Shown here: positions 16,575 through 25,625 of the stretch, one piece after another
Numbering within the stretch: position 1 is the first letter of the stretch
Layout: each line of letters starts with the position of its first letter
Source of the DNA: CAVQGZ01 sp964400785
Lineage (GTDB): Bacteria; Actinomycetota; Actinomycetes; Jiangellales; Jiangellaceae
Reading direction: 5' to 3'
Assembly (NCBI GenBank): GCA_964400785.1
Contig: CAYNWB010000009.1
Span: 1 to 64,000 of the forward strand
DNA length: 64,000 bases
The notes under the pieces: generated by a model
What the model saw: the letters and a program-made list of their open reading frames with translations, nothing else
Databases searched by the model: none
Told to the model about the DNA's origin: nothing
Made by a program: the position numbers and the translations under genes

Positions 16575-16678
16575 GGTGCCTGTCCCCATACAAAGTGCCT
16601 CGGGTGGGGGGCGAAAACAGCGCTTATGTCCTGATTCTGCGGGGATGCTGGCGGCACTATGTATGGGGAAGCGACACC
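16575..16678. repeat. Palindromic inverted-end repeat element, copy 1
   Basis: A 104-base element fills the space between convergent xylB and the glutamine amidotransferase. Its left end (16575-16599) reads GGTGCCTGTCCCCATACAAA and then GTGCC. Its right end (16653-16678) is the inverted form with a few changes and one extra base. The 25-base ends recur in a second element at 34872-34992, while the interiors differ. It encodes no protein. It may be a non-autonomous mobile repeat (REP- or MITE-like) or a bidirectional terminator. Confidence 0.75.
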
Positions 16679-16698
16679 CTGGCGGGTGAAGCGCCTGC

Positions 16699-17394
16699 CT
16701 ATCGCTGCAGCAACGCCACCCAGCGGTCGAACACGAGGCTCGCCGCGGGCGCGATGGCGGCCGTGTGGCTGTCGTGCAGCAGGTCGGCCGGGTCGACCCC
16801 TGCCTGGGCCACCTCGCCGGCGAACTCCTGCGCCATCGCGCGCACCGCAGCGGCGTCGGTCTCGAGGTGGAACAGCAGCCCGTAGGCAGAGTCGCCCACC
16901 CGGAACGCCTGGTTGTGCGTGAGCGTCGACGATGCCAGGTGCACCGCCCCGGAGGGCAGCTCGGGCACGTCTCGGTGCCAGTGCAACGGCGTGAGGTGCC
17001 GCGCCAGCCCGCCGAACAGGTGGTCGTGCAGCGCGGCGTCGCTGAGCCGCACCGGGTGCCACCCGAGCTCGAGCACCTCTCCGGGACGTACGGCAGCGCC
17101 CGCCGCCGCCGCGAGAAGCTGCGCGCCGAGGCAGATGCCCAGGACAGGAACGCCGGCGTCGAGACAGTCCGCGATCAGGTTCATCTCGTCGGCCAGGTGC
17201 GGGTACTGCTCGACATCGTCGACGCCCATCGGTCCGCCCATCACGACGAGGCCGTCGATGCCGGCCGGTCCCACAGGGACGGGGTGTCGGTCGTAGGTGG
17301 GCACGACCGTCATGGTGCGACCGGCCCTGTCGAGGGCATCGGCGACGCGGCCGGGGCCCTCGGCGGCGACGTGCTGGATGACGACGACAGTCAT
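16699..17394 (-). CDS. Class I glutamine amidotransferase-like protein
   Basis: This 231-residue stand-alone class I amidotransferase resembles GMP-synthase glutaminase domains. The nucleophile elbow GICLGAQLL (Cys near residue 97) and the FHLE motif supply the Cys-His-Glu triad; GGPMGVDD supports the oxyanion site. Stand-alone members often hydrolyse gamma-glutamyl compounds such as gamma-glutamylputrescine, but the substrate here is not determined. It ends beside the palindromic repeat and is transcribed away from tRNA-Met. Confidence 0.85.
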   Translation of the reverse strand: MTVVVIQHVAAEGPGRVADALDRAGRTMTVVPTYDRHPVPVGPAGIDGLVVMGGPMGVDDVEQYPHLADEMNLIADCLDAGVPVLGICLGAQLLAAAAGAAVRPGEVLELGWHPVRLSDAALHDHLFGGLARHLTPLHWHRDVPELPSGAVHLASSTLTHNQAFRVGDSAYGLLFHLETDAAAVRAMAQEFAGEVAQAGVDPADLLHDSHTAAIAPAASLVFDRWVALLQR

Positions 17395-17434
17395 GGCCGG
17401 TCCCTTCTGCCGACACAGGTAGCCTGACCTGCGC

Positions 17435-17511
17435 GGGGCGGTAGCTCAGCCGGTTAGAGCTGGGGACTCATAATCCCTTGGTCGCGGGTTCGAGTCCCGC
17501 CCGCCCCACCA
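17435..17511 (+). tRNA. tRNA-Met (CAT)
   Basis: A 77-base cloverleaf has acceptor arms GGGGCGG and CCGCCCC, D-arm GCTC/GAGC, anticodon loop CTCATAA within a GGGGA/TCCCT stem, and T-arm GCGGG-TTCGAGT-CCCGC. The 3-prime CCA is encoded. The CAT anticodon and the ACTCATAAT context fit elongator tRNA-Met; a lysidine-modified tRNA-Ile2 shares the anticodon and is the less likely alternative. It ends 5 bases before the stop of the convergent CNNM gene. Confidence 0.92.
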
Positions 17512-17516
17512 CGTCG

Positions 17517-18560
17517 TCAGCCGCCGTCGGCATGAGCCACGTCGTCCACCTGGCCGATCAGCTCCTCGAGCGCGTCTTCGAGGAACAGCACGCTCGTCTC
17601 GGCGCCGGACGGCTCGACGACTGCGGCCAGGTGGCTGTCGCCCTGGCGCAGCACTGACACCGCGTCGGTGAGCGACGCATCGACGGCGACGCGCGGCAGC
17701 GCGCGGCGCAGCGTGGGCGGCACCGGCGAGCCGCCCTCGAGCCCTGGACGCAGGGTGTCCTTCACGTGGGTGTACCCCACCAGGGCGCCGTCGCCTCCGG
17801 TCACCAGGATGCGGGAGTACCCCGTCGATGCCGCGACGTCCTGGACCTGCTGCGCGGTCGCCCCCGCCGGCACGGTCACCAGGTCGTCCAGCGGGATCGC
17901 GACCTGCCCGGCGCGCGTCTCGGTGACCTCGAGCGCCGAGGCGATCAGCCGGTGCTCCTCGTCCTCCAGAAGCCCTGCCTGGCGCGACTCGTGGACGAAG
18001 CGTGTGATCTGCTCGCTGGTGAACGTCGAGGCGACCTCGTCCTTCGGTTGCACGCGCAGGGCGAGCAGCACCAGGTTCGCCAGCGTGTTGATCAGCCAGA
18101 TCACCGGCCGCAGCACCGTGACCAGCGCAGCCAGCGGCGGACCCAGCAGCAGTGCGCTGCGCTCGGGCCCGGCCAGTGCGATGTTCTTGGGCACCATCTC
18201 GCCCAGCACCATGTGCAGGTACACCACCAGCGCAAGGGCGAGGGCGAACGCCAGGGGATGCACCAGTGCTTCCGGCAGGCCCACGGCGGCCAGACCGGGC
18301 TCGATGAGCGCGGCGACCGCGGGCTCGCCGAGCGCGCCGAGGCCCAGCGAGCATGCGGTGATGCCGAGCTGGGCCCCGGCCATCATGAGTGAGACCTGCT
18401 CCATCGACCGCAGGGTCGTCCGGGCCCGCCGGCTGCCCTGCGAGGCCAGCGTCTCGATGCTCGAGCGTCGCGCCGAGATGAGCGCGAACTCGGCGCCGAC
18501 GAAGAACGCGTTGCCGATCAGCAGCAGGACGGCAAGGGCGATCGCGGCTTGGGTGCTCAT
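17517..18560 (-). CDS. CNNM transmembrane / CBS domain protein
   Basis: This 347-residue protein has an N-terminal CNNM domain (DUF21) with about four hydrophobic segments (LLIGNAFFVGAEFALIS at the start, LGEMVPKNIAL near 126). A CBS-pair region (about 200-325) follows. It is the shorter of two adjacent paralogues and lacks the C-terminal CorC/HlyC transporter-associated domain. The family includes Mg2+/Co2+ efflux proteins (CorB/CNNM) and is often mislabelled hemolysin. Its ATG overlaps the stop of the longer paralogue by 4 bases, so the two probably form a heteromeric or paired transporter. Confidence 0.88.
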   Translation of the reverse strand: MSTQAAIALAVLLLIGNAFFVGAEFALISARRSSIETLASQGSRRARTTLRSMEQVSLMMAGAQLGITACSLGLGALGEPAVAALIEPGLAAVGLPEALVHPLAFALALALVVYLHMVLGEMVPKNIALAGPERSALLLGPPLAALVTVLRPVIWLINTLANLVLLALRVQPKDEVASTFTSEQITRFVHESRQAGLLEDEEHRLIASALEVTETRAGQVAIPLDDLVTVPAGATAQQVQDVAASTGYSRILVTGGDGALVGYTHVKDTLRPGLEGGSPVPPTLRRALPRVAVDASLTDAVSVLRQGDSHLAAVVEPSGAETSVLFLEDALEELIGQVDDVAHADGG

Positions 18561-19879
18561 GCGTCGGTGCCTGTCGTGGTCTCGGTACCGGTCGGCTCGG
18601 CCCGCAGCCGGTCGATGCGGCGTCCGTCCATGCGGGTCACGACCAGTCGCCAGCCCGGCAGCTCCGCTGAGTCTCCGACGTCGGCGATGCGTCCGATCTC
18701 GCGCATGACGAAGCCGCCCACCGTGTCGTAGGCGTCGCTGTCGGGGCAGGGGATGCCGAGCTCGGCCACCTCGTCCGGCCGCAGCAACCCCGACAGCAGG
18801 ATGCGGCCGCCGGCGAGGGGGCGGACGCGCAGGGTCGGGGCGTCGTGCTCGTCGCTCACGTCTCCGACGAGCTCCTCGACCAGGTCTTCGAGGGTGACCA
18901 CTCCAGCCGTCCCGCCGTACTCGTCCACGACCACGGCGAGCGGGCCGTTCTCGCTGCGCAGCTGGCCGAGCAAGGCGTCGACCGGCAAGGTCTCCGGCAC
19001 CAGCACAGCCGGCAGGGCGACGTCGCGCACCGCCGTCGTGGCCCGGCTCGGTGCGGGCACGCGCAGCGCCGTGCGCAGGTGCGCCACACCGCGGATGTCG
19101 TCGGCGTCCCCGTCCACCACGACCGGGAAACGGGAGTGGCCGGTGGCGCGGACGAGATCGAGCAGGTCGGCCACCGAGGCGCTGCTCTCGATCGTCTCGA
19201 CGTTGCGCCGGGGCGTCAGCACGTCGGCGGCCACCTTGTCCCCGAAGTGCAGGGAGCGGTCGAGCAGCCGGGCCGTGGACGGCTCCAGGGTGCCGGCGTC
19301 ACCCGAGCGGCGTACCAGCGACGCCAGCTCCTCGGGTGATCGTGCCGAGGCCAGCTCCTCCTGCGGCTGCATGCCCAGCCGGCGCACGATTGCGTTGGCG
19401 TTGCCGTTGAGCACGCGGATGAGCGGTCCGGCGGCTGCGGTGAACGCCGAGTGCGGGCCCGCGACGGCGCGAGCGACGGGCAGGGGTCGTGCGATGGCCA
19501 GGTTCTTCGGCACGAGCTCACCGAGCACCATCTGGAACCCGGTGGCCAGCACCAGCGCCAGGGTCACCGACACGCCACGCACGGCGGCCTCCGGGACGCC
19601 GAGCGAGAGCAGAGGCTCACGCAGCAGCGACGCGATGGCGGGCTCGGCCAGAAAGCCGACGACGAGGGATGTGACGGTGATGCCCAGCTGTGCGCCCGAG
19701 AGCTGCGTCGACAGGGCTCGCAGGGCCGTCCGGACGCGCGCTGCGCCCGCATCGCCCGCCTCGGCCCGTTCGTTCACCGTGGCCTTGTCGACCGTGACCA
19801 GGCTGAACTCCGCCGCGACGAACAGCGCGTTGCCCGCGATCAGCAGCACGCACACCAGCAGCGGCAACCACTCGGTCAC
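18557..19879 (-). CDS. CNNM/CBS protein with CorC-type C-terminal domain
   Basis: This 440-residue paralogue of the downstream gene has a CNNM domain (residues 1 to about 185, with AGNALFVAAEFSLVT and LGELVPKNLAI), a CBS pair with VVDEYGGTAGVVTLEDLVEELVGD, and a C-terminal CorC/HlyC transporter-associated domain (about 345-425). The architecture is that of bacterial Mg2+ exporters of the CorB/CNNM type; ion specificity is inferred from the family. It is first in a two-gene operon, coupled to the shorter copy by a 4-base overlap. Confidence 0.9.
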   Translation of the reverse strand: MTEWLPLLVCVLLIAGNALFVAAEFSLVTVDKATVNERAEAGDAGAARVRTALRALSTQLSGAQLGITVTSLVVGFLAEPAIASLLREPLLSLGVPEAAVRGVSVTLALVLATGFQMVLGELVPKNLAIARPLPVARAVAGPHSAFTAAAGPLIRVLNGNANAIVRRLGMQPQEELASARSPEELASLVRRSGDAGTLEPSTARLLDRSLHFGDKVAADVLTPRRNVETIESSASVADLLDLVRATGHSRFPVVVDGDADDIRGVAHLRTALRVPAPSRATTAVRDVALPAVLVPETLPVDALLGQLRSENGPLAVVVDEYGGTAGVVTLEDLVEELVGDVSDEHDAPTLRVRPLAGGRILLSGLLRPDEVAELGIPCPDSDAYDTVGGFVMREIGRIADVGDSAELPGWRLVVTRMDGRRIDRLRAEPTGTETTTGTDA

Positions 19880-19930
19880 AGCAGCAGTCTCCTCGCAGGC
19901 AGTCCTAGAGCGGCGAGACTATCCGCTGGT

Positions 19931-20392
19931 TCAGGTCGTCATCCGCGCCGAGTAGTCCCAGGAGTGCATGGTCAACGGATTGAGCCGAAGCGTGACCTCG
20001 GTGGTGCGTCGCGACCGTAGCCAGCGCGCCAGGTTCGACGAGGGGTCGTCGAGGTACTTCTGGATCAGCCGGTCGAGCACCTCGGCGGTGCCCATGTGGA
20101 TGATGTCGGCGATCGCCCGGCCCCGCACGCCGTGGTACGGCGGCGCGTCCGGGGCGATCTCGAAGCCGACACGCGGGTCGTGCCGCAGTCGACGCACGAG
20201 CACCGAGTCGGCCTGCGTGGAGCACCAGATGAAGCCGTCGCGGTAGTCGAACCACATCGACTGCACCATCGCCCCCGTTCGGCCTGAGGTGGCCAGGCGT
20301 ACGGGGATCACCTCGTGCGTCAGGAACGACTCGACCTGGGGCGCGTCCCAGGGGCCACTTGCCTGTGGCGAGGCGGCGGTGGTTCTCAGCAC
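19931..20392 (-). CDS. Pyridoxamine 5'-phosphate oxidase-fold protein
   Basis: This protein of about 153 residues has the split-barrel flavin/F420-binding fold: VIPVRLATSGRTGAMVQSMWF, DGFIWCSTQADS, DPRVGFEIAPDAPPYHGVRGRG. The last block is typical of actinobacterial PPOX proteins that bind F420 or FMN; the substrate is unknown. I favour GTG at 20392, which gives the usual family length. An alternative ATG at 20437 would add 15 residues and overlap the sucrose phosphorylase stop by 23 bases. It lies directly downstream of that gene on the same strand. Confidence 0.8.
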   Translation of the reverse strand: MLRTTAASPQASGPWDAPQVESFLTHEVIPVRLATSGRTGAMVQSMWFDYRDGFIWCSTQADSVLVRRLRHDPRVGFEIAPDAPPYHGVRGRAIADIIHMGTAEVLDRLIQKYLDDPSSNLARWLRSRRTTEVTLRLNPLTMHSWDYSARMTT

Positions 20393-20414
20393 GAGGGGTA
20401 TCGTCCCTGATTCG

Positions 20415-21926
20415 TCAACTACTGCCAACCGGCGCATCGCTCGCGGGCACGTCGGGCATGTCGAGAAGGTCGGCGACGCTGTGCTGCTCGCCGTTCTCGG
20501 TCCAGGCCAGCGACGCCGTCCGGGCGGCGAGGTCGGCGACCAGGCGTGCCGACTCGTTGCCGGATCGCCACGACAGCACGATCTCCGACCCGTCGGCCGA
20601 GGTGCTGATCTCGCCGTCGAAGGCCGAGTGCCACGTGCGAAACCGGATCAACCGGACGAGGGCCGCTACGACGGGCCTCGCTAGCTGCTCGCTGACCTCC
20701 GCCGGGGTGTAGTAGTGCCGGTTGACGTCGCGCCCCACGTTGGTGCGATCCAGCAGAGCCATGTCGTTCGACCCGGCCAGCAGCCCCACGTAGTAGACCT
20801 GCGGGATCCCAGGGGTGAAGAACTGCAGCGCCCGGGCGATCAGGTAGGCGCGGTCGTCGGCGCCGAGCGCGTCGTAGTAGGTGCAGTTCACCTGGTAGAG
20901 GTCGACGTTGGACGCGGCAGCCCCGGTGGCCTGCCGAGAGGTCCCGCCGCTGTTGGTGTGGATGCTCTCCACGAGGTCGTCGATCTGCTCGGGCGTCAGC
21001 AGGCCCGCTCGCGAGCGGTCCTCGGGGTCGGCTCCGACGTCGATCACCCCGATGCCGTCGTGCGTGTCCAGCACGGTCACGCAGTTGCGGGGGCGAACCT
21101 GCAGCCAGCGCTGCAGCGGGTGGGGGTCGCCGGCGATGAGCCCGTGCAGCACCAGCGGGGGCAGGGCGAAGTCGTAGACGAGGTCGACCTGGCGGGCGAT
21201 CTCGATCTGCCGCTGGTAGTAGGCGTGCACCTCGACGAGCACCTGCAGACCGCGCTCGTGGCACCAGCCGGTGAGCTCGTCGATGAACGCGAACGTCTCG
21301 GGCGTCATGAACGACGTCGTGCCGGCGGTCTTCACCGCGTAGCCCACGGCGTCCAGGCGCACCGAGGCTGCACCGGCCTGCGCCAGCCGGTCCAGCACCG
21401 AGTGCAGGTACGCCCGGCCTGACCTGCTGTGCACGTCGATGTCCATCTGGGACGACGTGAACGTCGTCCAGGCCAGCCGGCGCGAGCCGTCGGCCATCGC
21501 CACCGGTGTGAACGGCAGGCCCGGGCGGGGCCTGTACAGCCTCAGCAGGTGCTGCTCGCTCGCCCCGTCCGGGAACACGCTGGACAGGGTGAGGAAGAGG
21601 TCGGCGTAGGCCGACTCGTCCCCGTGCGCGACCCAGTCGGTGAACTGCGGCGAGTGGGCGGAGACGTGGTTGACGATCACGTCGACCATCAGGTCGAGGT
21701 CGTCGGACAGCCTTGCGACGTCCTCCCAGGTGCCCAGGCGCGGGTCGACGGCGGTGTGGTCGTCGGGGTCGAACCCGGCGTCGGCACCGTCGAAGGGGGT
21801 GAAGAACGGCAGCACGTGCACGCCGCCGAACAGGCCGTCGAGCTCGCTGCCCAGCATGCGGGACAGACCAGCGAGGTCTCCGGCCAGCCGGTCGGCATAG
21901 GTGATGAGCTGAACCTGGTTGCGCAT
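20415..21926 (-). CDS. Sucrose phosphorylase (GH13)
   Basis: This 503-residue alpha-amylase-family enzyme cleaves sucrose with phosphate to glucose 1-phosphate and fructose in the cytoplasm. It opens QLITYADRLAGDL, with FFTPFDGADAGFDP and VNHVSAHSPQF. The nucleophile is Asp in VRLDAVGY, the acid/base Glu is in LVEVHAYYQ, and the third acid is in LDTHDGIGV. Length and motifs match the GH13_18 family closely; glucosylglycerate or sucrose 6-phosphate phosphorylase is a possible alternative within it. ATG at 21926 fits the family start. No sucrose transporter is adjacent. Confidence 0.9.
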   Translation of the reverse strand: MRNQVQLITYADRLAGDLAGLSRMLGSELDGLFGGVHVLPFFTPFDGADAGFDPDDHTAVDPRLGTWEDVARLSDDLDLMVDVIVNHVSAHSPQFTDWVAHGDESAYADLFLTLSSVFPDGASEQHLLRLYRPRPGLPFTPVAMADGSRRLAWTTFTSSQMDIDVHSRSGRAYLHSVLDRLAQAGAASVRLDAVGYAVKTAGTTSFMTPETFAFIDELTGWCHERGLQVLVEVHAYYQRQIEIARQVDLVYDFALPPLVLHGLIAGDPHPLQRWLQVRPRNCVTVLDTHDGIGVIDVGADPEDRSRAGLLTPEQIDDLVESIHTNSGGTSRQATGAAASNVDLYQVNCTYYDALGADDRAYLIARALQFFTPGIPQVYYVGLLAGSNDMALLDRTNVGRDVNRHYYTPAEVSEQLARPVVAALVRLIRFRTWHSAFDGEISTSADGSEIVLSWRSGNESARLVADLAARTASLAWTENGEQHSVADLLDMPDVPASDAPVGSS

Positions 21927-22103
21927 GGCTGAGCCTCTCGAACCGTGACGTGGTCGGCCCCATCCTGGCGCCTGTCGGTCGTCGGCGCAGTCGTCCTCGA
22001 GGTATGGCCCCCGCGACCAGGGTGTGGCATCCTGATCCCGCAACCGGATCCGCCGCGACCGAGGCCGTTGGGGAAGACGTCCCTCGGACCAAAGGAGGAC
22101 CCG

Positions 22104-22598
22104 GTGACGACTCGTGGAGTTCTGTTCGTCCACGCGGCAACGTCGGCGCTGTGCCCGCACGTGGAGTGGGCCGTCGCCGGCGTCCTCGGCATGTCTGTAC
22201 CCATGCAGTGGACGCCGCAACCAGTGGCCCCGGGCACGTTCCGCACCGAGGTCTCCTGGCGTGGACCCATCGGTACCGCGACCGCTCTGACCTCGGCGCT
22301 GCGCGGCTGGCAGCACCTGCGGTTCGAGGTGACCGAGGAGCCGACGGCCAGCTCGGAGGGCGCCCGCTACAGCTTCACCCCCACGCTCGGGGTGTTCCAT
22401 GCCCTCACCGGTCTGCACGGCGACGTGCTGGTGCGTGAGGATCGCATTCGGGCCGCCGTGACGAGAGCGGCAGCCGACGGCCGCGACATCCGTGACGAGC
22501 TCGACGCCCTGCTGGGCAAGGCGTGGGACGACGAGCTCGAGCCCTTCCGGCACGCGGGGGAGTCGTCCCCGGTGCGGTGGCTGCACCAGGTGGGCTGA
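22104..22598 (+). CDS. DUF3145 family protein
   Basis: This 164-residue protein belongs to the actinobacterial DUF3145 family, recognised by RGVLFVHAATSALCPHVEWA, then SWRGPIGTATALTSAL, and the C-terminal RWLHQVG. Family members are conserved and cytoplasmic but have no assigned role. The GTG start at 22104 has a strong AAGGAGG ribosome site a few bases upstream. It converges with accD of the fatty-acid cluster, 17 bases away. Confidence 0.9.
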   Translation: MTTRGVLFVHAATSALCPHVEWAVAGVLGMSVPMQWTPQPVAPGTFRTEVSWRGPIGTATALTSALRGWQHLRFEVTEEPTASSEGARYSFTPTLGVFHALTGLHGDVLVREDRIRAAVTRAAADGRDIRDELDALLGKAWDDELEPFRHAGESSPVRWLHQVG

Positions 22599-22615
22599 CC
22601 CGGGACCGATCGCCC

Positions 22616-24064
22616 CTACAGGGGGATGTTGCCGTGCCTGCCGGACGTGGCCGGGGCCTGGCGCAGCACCTCGGCGAGCCGGCTACGGGTGAGGCCGGGG
22701 TCGATCACCTCGTCCACGACCCCGATCTGCAGGGCGGCGTCGATGCCTCCGGAGATCTGCTCGTGCTCGGCGGCGAGCTCCAGCTCGACCTGGCCGCGCT
22801 GCTCGTCCGGCACCTCTGCCAGGCGCCGCCGGTGCAGGATCCGCACGGCCGCCACAGCCCCCATCACGGCCACCTCTGCGCCCGGCCACGCCAGCACCCG
22901 GGTGGCCCCGAGCGAGCGTGAGTTCATCGCCACGTAGGCGCCGCCGTAGGCCTTGCGGGTCACCAGCGTCACGCGCGGCACCTGTGCCTCGGCGAACGCG
23001 TGCAACAGCTTCGCCCCTCGCCGCACGACACCGTCCCACTCCTGGCCGACGCCGGGCAGGTACCCCGGGACGTCGACCAGCACGAGCAGTGGCACGCCGA
23101 AGGCGTCGCACATGCGCACGAACCGCGCGGCCTTCTCGGCAGCCGCGGAGTCCAGGCAGCCGCCCAGGCGCAGCGGGTTGTTGGCCACCACCCCGACGGT
23201 GCGTCCGCCGAGCCTGCCCAGCGTGGTGACGATGTTCGGGGCCCACCTCGGGTGCAGCTCGCTGCCGCTGCCCTCGTCGAGCACCGCCTCGACCAGCGGG
23301 TGCACGTCGTAGGCGCGCCGGGACGAGGCGGGCAGCAGCGCTCCGGCAGCGACGTCCGGCACGTGCTCGGCCACCTCACCCTGTGCTCCCAGCAGGGCGG
23401 CCAGGGTGGCGGCCCGCCGCAGGGCGTCCTGCTCGGAGTCTGCGACCACGTGGACGACGCCGGAGCGGCGTCCGTGCGGCTCGGGGCCGCCCAGGCGCAG
23501 CATGTCGACGTCCTCACCGGTGACCGAGCGAACGACCTCGGGCCCGGTGACGAAGATGCGCCCGGCAGGTGCCAGCACGACCACGTCGGTCAGGGCGGGA
23601 CCGTAGGCGGCGCCTCCCGCCGCGGGCCCGAGCACGACCGAGACCTGCGGCACCACTCCCGAGGCTCGGGTCATGACCGCGAACACCTGGCCGACCGCGT
23701 CCAGCGATCGCACCCCCTCGGCGAGGCGGGCCCCACCGGAGTGCCAGAGCCCGACGATCGGCACGCCGCGCTCCAGGGCGGTCTCGTACGCCCGCACCAC
23801 GACGGCGCACCCCGTCGTGCCCATCGCTCCGCCCATCACGGTGGCGTCGGAGCTGAAGGCGACGACGTCGACGCCTGCCACCGTTCCCGTGGCTGCCAGC
23901 ATGCCGCTGTCGTCCACGGGTGAGAGAAGCTGCACCGATCCCTCGTCGAGCAGGGCCGACAGCCGGGTGAGGGCGAAGCGCGGGTCTGCCTCGCGCGGAG
24001 GACGCGCGCCCGCGTCGGGCACGGGCGAGGGGCCCGGCACTGCCCGGGTCGGCGTGAGGCTCAT
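22616..24064 (-). CDS. accD: Acyl-CoA carboxylase beta (carboxyltransferase) subunit
   Basis: This 482-residue carboxyltransferase transfers carboxylate from biotin to acyl-CoA, making malonyl-CoA or methylmalonyl-CoA. Both crotonase-like halves are present: the N half has GGAMGTTGCAVVVRAYETAL and GGARLAEGV, the C half has LVDVPGYLPGVGQEWDGVVRRGAKLLHAFAE-like segments and RKAYGGAYVAMNS. It corresponds in position and size to M. tuberculosis AccD6, which lies next to the KAS genes. Its ATG overlaps the fabF stop (ATGA), so it is part of the fab operon. The biotin-carrying alpha subunit is not in the window. Confidence 0.92.
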   Translation of the reverse strand: MSLTPTRAVPGPSPVPDAGARPPREADPRFALTRLSALLDEGSVQLLSPVDDSGMLAATGTVAGVDVVAFSSDATVMGGAMGTTGCAVVVRAYETALERGVPIVGLWHSGGARLAEGVRSLDAVGQVFAVMTRASGVVPQVSVVLGPAAGGAAYGPALTDVVVLAPAGRIFVTGPEVVRSVTGEDVDMLRLGGPEPHGRRSGVVHVVADSEQDALRRAATLAALLGAQGEVAEHVPDVAAGALLPASSRRAYDVHPLVEAVLDEGSGSELHPRWAPNIVTTLGRLGGRTVGVVANNPLRLGGCLDSAAAEKAARFVRMCDAFGVPLLVLVDVPGYLPGVGQEWDGVVRRGAKLLHAFAEAQVPRVTLVTRKAYGGAYVAMNSRSLGATRVLAWPGAEVAVMGAVAAVRILHRRRLAEVPDEQRGQVELELAAEHEQISGGIDAALQIGVVDEVIDPGLTRSRLAEVLRQAPATSGRHGNIPL

Positions 24065-25338
24065 CAGACGCTCCGGAACACCAGGGCGACGTTGTGGCCG
24101 CCGAACCCGAAGGAGTTGCTGAGCGCGGCGATGTCGCCCGCAGGCAGCGGACGTGCCTGCCCGGAGACCACGTCGAGCGCGACGTCGTCGTCGGGGTCCT
24201 CGAGGTTGATCGTGGCCGGTGCCAGGCGCTCGGCCACGGCGAGCACGGCGGCGATCGCCTCCACGGCACCCGCCGCGCCGAGCAGGTGCCCGGTCATCGA
24301 CTTGGTCGCCGAGACGGCCACGCCGTCGGCGGCGTCGCCGAGGGCCGTGCGGATCGCCAGCGACTCCGCCACATCGCCCTGCGGGGTCGACGTGGCGTGC
24401 GCGTTGAGGTGCACGACGTCGCTCGCGGCCAGGTCGGCGTCGTCGAGCGCGTCGACCATCGCCTGGGCGGCGCCCGCCCCGACCGGGTCGGGCTGGGCGA
24501 TGTGGTGCGCGTCCGAGGTCATGCCGACGCCGGCGACCTCGGCGTAGACCCGCGCACCGCGCGCGGCGGCGTGCTCGGCCGACTCCAGCACGACGATGCC
24601 CGAGCCCTCGCCGTAGACGAAGCCGTCTCGCCCCTTGTCGTAGGGGCGGCTGGCCCGCTCGGGCTCGTCGTTGCGCTTCGACAGCGCCTGCATGTTGGCG
24701 AACGCCGCGATCGGCAGGGGATGGATCGCCGCCTCGGTGCCGCCGCACACGACGACGTCGGCCCTGCCCGAGCGGATCATCTCCAGTCCCTGCCCGATGG
24801 CCTCGGCTCCCGACGCGCAGGCAGAGATCGGGGTGTGCACCCCGGCCCGGGCGACCAGCTCGAGCGCGATCGCCGCGGCGGGCCCGTTGGGCATCAGCAT
24901 CGGGATCGCCAGGGGGGAGACCCGGCGCGCGCCGCGCTCCCGCAGGGCGTCGTAGTTGGCCAGGGTGGTCAGCACCCCGCCGATGCCCGTGCCGACGACG
25001 ACCCCGAGTCGGTCGGCGTCGACCTGGTCGGCGTAGCCGTCGGTGTCCGGGGCCGGCAGACCGGCGTCGGCCCACGCCTCCCGGGCTGCCACGAGTGCCA
25101 GCTGGGCGGTGCGGTCCAGGCGCCGGGCCTGCACCCGGTCGAGCACGTCGAGCGGGTCGACGGCCACGGGGGCGGCGATGTGCACCGGCAGCACGTCGAT
25201 GAACTCCTGCGGCAGCCGGCGCACGCCTGACCGCCCGGCGAGCATCGCCGCCCAGGTGTCGGCGACGTCGCCACCGAGCGGGGTGGTGGCACCCAGCCCG
25301 GTGACGACGACACGACGGTTCGTCGACGTCGAGCCCAT
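24064..25338 (-). CDS. fabF: 3-oxoacyl-ACP synthase II
   Basis: This 424-residue condensing enzyme elongates acyl chains with malonyl-ACP. The Cys-His-His active site is visible in ISACASGAEAIGQG, NAHATSTPQGD and TKSMTGHLLGAAGAVE; the C terminus has SFGFGGHN. It starts MGSTSTNRRVVVTGLGA. It follows acpP by only a few bases and overlaps accD. The equivalent gene is KasA in mycobacteria and FabF (SCO2390) in Streptomyces. Confidence 0.95.
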   Translation of the reverse strand: MGSTSTNRRVVVTGLGATTPLGGDVADTWAAMLAGRSGVRRLPQEFIDVLPVHIAAPVAVDPLDVLDRVQARRLDRTAQLALVAAREAWADAGLPAPDTDGYADQVDADRLGVVVGTGIGGVLTTLANYDALRERGARRVSPLAIPMLMPNGPAAAIALELVARAGVHTPISACASGAEAIGQGLEMIRSGRADVVVCGGTEAAIHPLPIAAFANMQALSKRNDEPERASRPYDKGRDGFVYGEGSGIVVLESAEHAAARGARVYAEVAGVGMTSDAHHIAQPDPVGAGAAQAMVDALDDADLAASDVVHLNAHATSTPQGDVAESLAIRTALGDAADGVAVSATKSMTGHLLGAAGAVEAIAAVLAVAERLAPATINLEDPDDDVALDVVSGQARPLPAGDIAALSNSFGFGGHNVALVFRSV

Positions 25339-25341
25339 GCT

Positions 25342-25587
25342 TCAGGCCACCGCGCGCTCGATGTAGCTGACGGCGTCCCCAACGGTCTTGAGGTTCTTCA
25401 CGTCGTCGTCGGGGATCTGCACGCCGAAGCGCTCCTCGGCGGCGACGACGACCTCGACCATCGACAGGCTGTCGACGTCGAGGTCGTCGGTGAACGACTT
25501 CTCGAGCTGGATGTCGTCGGTGGGGATGCCGGCGATCTCGTTGACGATCTCAGCGAGCCCGCTGCGGATCTCTTCGGTGCTGGCCAT
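25342..25587 (-). CDS. acpP: Acyl carrier protein
   Basis: This 81-residue acidic helical protein carries the growing acyl chain on a phosphopantetheine attached to Ser in the DVDSLSMVEVV motif (near residue 39). The size and charge fit the FAS II carrier protein. The ATG at 25587 has a very strong AGGAGG ribosome site, consistent with the need for high expression. It lies between fabH and fabF as in Streptomyces. Confidence 0.96.
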   Translation of the reverse strand: MASTEEIRSGLAEIVNEIAGIPTDDIQLEKSFTDDLDVDSLSMVEVVVAAEERFGVQIPDDDVKNLKTVGDAVSYIERAVA

Positions 25588-25625
25588 GGGCGTTACCTCC
25601 TGGTGGTGGGGTGGTGCGGGACGGA

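Noticed and set aside
17435..17511. tRNA-Ile2 reading of the CAT tRNA
   Set aside because: The anticodon stem and acceptor sequence fit elongator tRNA-Met better; Ile2 needs lysidine determinants that I cannot confirm.
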